Source: Pseudolabrys sp. (GTDB taxonomy: Bacteria; Pseudomonadota; Alphaproteobacteria; Rhizobiales; Xanthobacteraceae). From it: a DNA stretch of 64,000 nucleotides. Position 1 is the stretch's first letter. Every line of letters starts with the position of its first letter. The translations under genes and the position numbers were made by a program. The notes under the pieces are model-generated. The model saw only the letters and a program-made list of their open reading frames with translations. It had not been told where the DNA came from and did no database searches. Shown one piece after another: positions 60,566 to 64,000 of this stretch. The DNA lies in contig JAUXXH010000025.1 in NCBI GenBank assembly GCA_030684935.1, forward strand, positions 1-64,000, read 5' to 3'.

Positions 60566-60906
60566 GGTGAGACCTCTTCACACCGCGGCGCATTGGCGAT
60601 CTCGATCAGAATGTCGGCGTGGCACGGCTGATCGAGCGCGCACCAGCAGGCGAGATTTTTGCCGCGAAGTTCGCCGATATCATCGACGCGCCAGCCGGGC
60701 TGAGACATCACCAATCGAAAACAGTCGATTGCGTCAGCTACCGTGGGCACCGCAAAATACTGCGACCCGGCCGCGTGTTTGCCGGGTTCAATCTTCGTCG
60801 TCACGACGAACGGGTTGCCCCACTTGTGCGGACGGGTGACCGTCACCGTGTCCGGCGGCATGCGCCATCCCCGCTTGCGGGACAGTTGGATGCGCTGCGG
60901 CTTCAT
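60562..60906 (-). CDS. DUF4326 protein (114 aa)
   Basis: The signature RIQLSRKRGWRMPPDTVTVT then PHKWGNPF and ELRGKNLACWC-ALDQPCHAD is that of DUF4326, a frequent phage early protein of unknown function. The Cys-Trp-Cys/Cys-His cluster may bind metal. It is coupled to both neighbours by start-stop overlap. Confidence 0.85.
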   Translation of the reverse strand: MKPQRIQLSRKRGWRMPPDTVTVTRPHKWGNPFVVTTKIEPGKHAAGSQYFAVPTVADAIDCFRLVMSQPGWRVDDIGELRGKNLACWCALDQPCHADILIEIANAPRCEEVSP

Positions 60907-61133
60907 GGCGCGACCCCACGATCACGTAACGCCTCACGCGCCATGTAGAGCTGCGCAGCGCGGCGACAGATGATCTCGCGTGGTGCACCATTGAGAAGCG
61001 CGAACAGATAGGCCGCAGCGCAGGCCGCATAGTCGGCTTGCAGCAAGGCGACGGAAGGCGGCGCTGCCGGCGTGACCACGACGGGCCGCGGCGGCAGATG
61101 GTGCACGTTCGATGGTTTGGGTAAGGCGGTCAT
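60903..61133 (-). CDS. Small early phage protein (76 aa)
   Basis: Starts MTALPKPSNVHHLPPRPVVV with a Pro-rich leader, then two helices (ADYAACAAAYLFALLNGAPR and RRAAQLYMAREALRD). The ATG at 61133 lies 14 bases after the sliding-clamp stop. Unknown function. Confidence 0.55.
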   Translation of the reverse strand: MTALPKPSNVHHLPPRPVVVTPAAPPSVALLQADYAACAAAYLFALLNGAPREIICRRAAQLYMAREALRDRGVAP

Positions 61134-61146
61134 GCTGCGCTTTGCC

Positions 61147-62241
61147 TCAAACCCGACACGGCATGCAGACCGCGACAAAGTCTTCGGCTTTCGGATTTTC
61201 GATGCGGATGGGGTCGCCCGGGCCGGCGATATGAAGGTGGACAACCTCACCGTCAGCCGCTTCGATCAGGTTGCGCAGATAGGCTACCTGCATGCCCGTT
61301 TCGCCAGCATCAGCGCCGCTGTGCTCGCACTCGATGGTCTCGCTGCCCTCGGCATAATCCGATCGCAGAGAGGCCGTGATAGGCCCATCGGCATCCCATG
61401 AAAGCTTGACAACTGCGGAGGCTTTTGGGTCGCACGCGGCGACGAGGCGCGCCAGAGCACCATCAAGGTCCCTTGAATCCACGATGAAGGCGTTCGCCTG
61501 GGCTTCCGGAATGACCCGTCCGTAGTCTGGAAAGGTGCCATCAACCAGTTTGGTGACGAAGCGGCGCGAGCCGGCCTCTACGGCCATAAGGGTCTTCGAT
61601 ATCTCGATAGTCGCTTCGCCCTTGCCGGCTACATTCACGATCTCGCCGACAGCATTGCGGGGAACAATGATCGAGTCGAACTTCTGACCATCAATCGGCA
61701 GGACGACCCGGACCATCGTGTGTCCGTTCGTGGCAACGGCTACGACGCCTTTCTTTTGCGGGTGAAGGCAAATGCCGCAGAGATAGTGGCGCGTTTGTTC
61801 CTCACCCATCGACCCCGCAGGCGTCTTGAATGCGTGCCGAACCTGATCGCCGGTCAGTTTAAACGACACCGCATCGCGCGGTGCCAGCGCCTCCGGAAAC
61901 TGATCAACCGGAAGGGTGGCGAACTTGTACGAAGCGCGGCCGCAGCGCACCCGAGCCATCGACCCGTCTGCGGCCACCTCGACCTGAGCACCTTTCGACA
62001 ATCCGGCGACAAGCTGACCCAGCCGCGCGCACGGGATCGTCACCGCGCCAGGCTCGTCGACGATAGCGGCGATCTTGACGATGCTGCAGGAGTCGCCATC
62101 GTGGCTTGTCAGCGTCACGTGGCCAACAGCCGCATCGATCAGCACGTTCGCAAAAATCGGAATATCCGGCCCGGTTTTTGTCCGAGACGATACGGCCTTC
62201 AAGGCCTCATTGAGTGCGTCGCGCTCGGCTGTGAACTTCAT
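61147..62241 (-). CDS. dnaN: Phage-encoded DNA polymerase III beta sliding clamp
   Basis: The 364-residue protein shows the three-domain clamp pattern with LPVDQFPEALAP, YLCGICLHP, VAVATNGHTMVRV, VDGTFPDYGRVIP and the end AEDFVAVCMPCRV, which corresponds to the host VVMPMRL terminus. The hydrophobic cleft that binds polymerase peptides sits at this C-terminal end. A phage clamp could recruit the host polymerase or a phage enzyme to phage DNA. It is part of the early operon, coupled to the upstream gene. Start at 62241, though the ATG at 62247 is equally possible. Confidence 0.88.
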   Translation of the reverse strand: MKFTAERDALNEALKAVSSRTKTGPDIPIFANVLIDAAVGHVTLTSHDGDSCSIVKIAAIVDEPGAVTIPCARLGQLVAGLSKGAQVEVAADGSMARVRCGRASYKFATLPVDQFPEALAPRDAVSFKLTGDQVRHAFKTPAGSMGEEQTRHYLCGICLHPQKKGVVAVATNGHTMVRVVLPIDGQKFDSIIVPRNAVGEIVNVAGKGEATIEISKTLMAVEAGSRRFVTKLVDGTFPDYGRVIPEAQANAFIVDSRDLDGALARLVAACDPKASAVVKLSWDADGPITASLRSDYAEGSETIECEHSGADAGETGMQVAYLRNLIEAADGEVVHLHIAGPGDPIRIENPKAEDFVAVCMPCRV

Positions 62242-62243
62242 GG

Positions 62244-62549
62244 TCACAGACCCCGACTGACAGCGTCATGCAGGCGCAGCAGCGCCCGGTTGACGGCAGG
62301 CGACTCCGGCACCTTAAACTTTTGCGTGCCGACGGGCCGCTCTACCTCATCTAGGAATTTGTTGACGGCCTCGATGACGTCGACATTTTCGTCATCGTCG
62401 TCATCCTCGCCGGCCTGAGCTTCGAGATCGTCGATCTCGGCTTCGACCATGCTCTTTGCCTCAATCGCTGCACGGCGCCGCTCTTCATCGCCCGCCGCCT
62501 CAAGGATGGCGTCGATGGCTTCGTTAATCTTGTCTGCAATGTTGCTCAT
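62244..62549 (-). CDS. Acidic early phage protein (101 aa)
   Basis: Starts MSNIADKINEAIDAILEAAG. A long helix with charged residues is followed by a strongly acidic run and a C-terminal helix (VNRALLRLHDAVSRGL). No domain is recognised. It overlaps the clamp gene's first ATG and is the next gene upstream. Confidence 0.55.
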   Translation of the reverse strand: MSNIADKINEAIDAILEAAGDEERRRAAIEAKSMVEAEIDDLEAQAGEDDDDDENVDVIEAVNKFLDEVERPVGTQKFKVPESPAVNRALLRLHDAVSRGL

Positions 62550-62654
62550 GACACAAACCCTCATCGTGCACGGAAATCATCCGCGCTGGTTTCAACCGTC
62601 TCACTCACTCAAAACGCTACGGGGGACAGGTCGCGTTGATCGCGGCTTGGTTGG

Positions 62655-63173
62655 TTATGGGGCGAAGAGAGATTCTTGCTTCACCGGCTTAGGCTTTTCG
62701 ATGAACATGTCGGGTTGCTTCAGCGCTTCACTGATGCGGCGGCAGGCGATGTCGAAATACTTGGGCTCGATCTCAATGCCGATGAACTTGCGGACCGAGA
62801 GCCGAAACATTTTGGCCGGCCCGGTAAGGTTAGTCCAAGCCTGCTCACACATCGCGAGCGAGAAATTCTCCGGCTGCAGTTTGTCCCATATCAAGAAGCG
62901 CTGCGTTGCTGGGAGTCCGAAATAATTACCCCCCCAGAGGATTGAATTTTCTGCGCGTCCGACGATTGACTCGATCAGAGAGGCACTCGGCGGAGCCGAG
63001 TCCCAGTCGAGTTTTTCATGGCGCTGCCTTACTGGATTCTGTGAAATGCCGATCCCATACGGCGGGTCGGTCACCACAGCATCGACCTTACCCAGCGTCG
63101 GCAATATCTCCCGGCAATCCCCTAGGTAGAGCGTGACGCCTTCGGCGAGGGTTTCGATGCGGGGCGAGTTCAT
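62655..63173 (-). CDS. Site-specific DNA methyltransferase with an in-frame deletion
   Basis: The 172-residue protein begins like N4/N6 methyltransferases of rhizobial phages ([20 protein letters not shown] then TDPPYGIG, catalytic motif IV) and ends with [18 protein letters not shown]. The stretch that should lie between, including DPFMGSGT (motif I, SAM binding), is missing: PAKMFRLS runs directly into VRKFIGIE. About 55 residues appear deleted without loss of frame. The product is probably inactive. Its start overlaps the next methyltransferase gene's stop. Confidence 0.75.
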   Translation of the reverse strand: MNSPRIETLAEGVTLYLGDCREILPTLGKVDAVVTDPPYGIGISQNPVRQRHEKLDWDSAPPSASLIESIVGRAENSILWGGNYFGLPATQRFLIWDKLQPENFSLAMCEQAWTNLTGPAKMFRLSVRKFIGIEIEPKYFDIACRRISEALKQPDMFIEKPKPVKQESLFAP

Positions 63174-63961
63174 GCCGCCACCTCGCCCGTTGCCGGGTCG
63201 TGATTAATCGGTTCGCCTGCGCCATCGGTCGGCGGAATCTCAAAGCCCCATTCGGCTGCATCGTTCGGTCGCGTCAGCGCCTGCCGGCAGCCGGGGGGAA
63301 TCCAGAAGAGCGGCCGCGGCTTCGCCTTGTGCTTCCAGACGATCCAGACGTAGGCCGTGGCGGTGCCGCCCTCTGGCTCCCAGCGTCCCTTGCAGAGATT
63401 GATGCGCTCGACGAAAGGGGCGACGACCGTCGGCGGCGTTGGCTTGAACAGCCGCTCATAGCGGTCGATCGTTTCGAGCCAGCGCAGCGGAACGAAGATC
63501 GCGACGCCGACCTGTGCCAGTTCAAGCGCGCGCAAGGCGAATTCCAGAGCGGCGGAATCGAATGGCGGGTTGGTGATGATCCAGTCGACCGCCGGCAACG
63601 TCGATTTGCCCGCCTTCAGGAAATCCGCCTCCATCCACCAGCCCGGCGGCGCAAGCTTCGGATCGCCGCCGCTGTAGTCGAAGATGTCGGAGGCGACGAC
63701 CTTGCCCTTCACGTACTCGACCAGAACGGTCGACATGTGCCCCTGCCCGCAGGCCGGCTCCCATGCGCTCTCGACTTCCTTGACGCCGATCGACGGCAGG
63801 ACGTGTTCGAACAGCGCCCGCGTGCCCCACAGCGGCGTCGGGTAGAAATCCAGATCGCCCTTGATCTCAAGTCGGCTCGCCATCTGCGCCCGCGCGTTGC
63901 TGACGTGCTCGCCAGGCGCCCGCAGCGGGTCAATGGTGTGCGCCTTCGGATTTTCCGCCAT
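63170..63961 (-). CDS. Phage DNA adenine-N6 methyltransferase-like protein (263 aa or longer)
   Basis: Contains [30 protein letters not shown] (SAM-binding loop) and [11 protein letters not shown] (catalytic NPPF motif), the layout of short phage N6-adenine methyltransferases. A C-terminal region reads [18 protein letters not shown]. The frame stays open past the first ATG at 63961 to the window edge, so the true start may lie outside. No restriction enzyme is seen, so it is likely an orphan protective methylase. Confidence 0.75.
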   Translation of the reverse strand: MAENPKAHTIDPLRAPGEHVSNARAQMASRLEIKGDLDFYPTPLWGTRALFEHVLPSIGVKEVESAWEPACGQGHMSTVLVEYVKGKVVASDIFDYSGGDPKLAPPGWWMEADFLKAGKSTLPAVDWIITNPPFDSAALEFALRALELAQVGVAIFVPLRWLETIDRYERLFKPTPPTVVAPFVERINLCKGRWEPEGGTATAYVWIVWKHKAKPRPLFWIPPGCRQALTRPNDAAEWGFEIPPTDGAGEPINHDPATGEVAA

Positions 63962-64000
63962 GTGCGCCCGGCAGCGGGCGATAAGCCGCTCAAAGGCGTC

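Larger units (their letters stand above)
25577..64000. mobile_element. Siphovirus-type prophage (left end and most of genome; right end outside window)
   Basis: From the tRNA fragment to the right edge all genes fit one temperate phage: an accessory plus-strand island, then lysis, tail, head, packaging and early genes on the minus strand. HK97-type protease-capsid, portal and terminase, a tail chaperone frameshift and a tape measure are present, with no sheath. Integrase, repressor and the intact tRNA are not in the window. Most structural genes are intact, so the prophage could be functional. Confidence 0.88.

Overview
The window reads as chromosome of an alphaproteobacterium of the Hyphomicrobiales (Bradyrhizobium/Xanthobacteraceae-like), carrying a large siphovirus-type prophage. 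The taxonomic reading rests on high G+C coding style, an HWE/HisKA_2-type sensor kinase, two promoters matching the EcfG general-stress consensus, a TadG-like pilus protein, PilZ and phasin-type proteins, and the families seen in the prophage. No rRNA or species marker is present, so genus is an inference.

Region 1 (1-25.5 kb) is mosaic host DNA with much gene decay. It starts inside an IS3-family element, followed by a frameshifted AI-2E/PerM-family transporter. A three-gene minus-strand signalling operon (sensor-like protein, histidine kinase, receiver) lies at 2.5-4.5 kb. A periplasmic L,D-transpeptidase (6.2-8.1 kb) has a second, truncated and frameshifted copy at 16.6-17.9 kb. Between them are a PRC-barrel protein, a truncated receiver, a multiply frameshifted gene, an EcfG-type-promoter-driven secreted protein, a TadG-like protein, a phasin fragment and a GT4 glycosyltransferase. 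A nickel/cobalt module follows at 18.1-21.1 kb: membrane anchor, HupE/UreJ permease, InrS/CsoR-type repressor with a visible operator, and RcnA efflux pump. It is flanked by remnants of a P1B-ATPase and an IS3 transposase. A DUF3489-DUF2924-serine recombinase unit closes the region.

Region 2 (25.5 kb to the right edge) is the prophage. It begins at a 47-nt 3' fragment of a tRNA-Val(GAC) gene, which looks like an attachment-site duplication. The orientation places the element to the right, so the intact tRNA and the integrase should lie beyond 64 kb. A plus-strand island of small genes (25.6-29.3 kb) ends with an adenylation-domain-only DNA ligase and a terminator. Almost everything else runs on the minus strand. 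Read from right to left it is: DNA methyltransferases, sliding clamp, small early proteins, an HTH protein, a NusG-like protein, TerS, HNH nuclease, TerL, fused prohead protease-major capsid protein, paired paralogs, portal, a collagen-like protein, connectors, terminator, a GIY-YIG nuclease, tail tube, tail chaperone with a -1 frameshift site, a 1316-aa tape measure, tail-tip genes including a 39-residue repeat protein, a lysis cassette (amidase, holin-like, spanin-like, M15-like peptidase) and a Dam-type methylase. No sheath or contractile baseplate gene is seen, and the tape measure predicts a long flexible tail. A low-G+C beta-helix gene on the opposite strand is inserted in the late operon.

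The most unusual items are the 8-copy tail repeat protein, the NusG-like protein next to a hairpin at the head of the late operon, the island of small genes sharing a leader motif, the collagen-like protein between portal and connector, and a methyltransferase that has lost its SAM-binding motif in frame.
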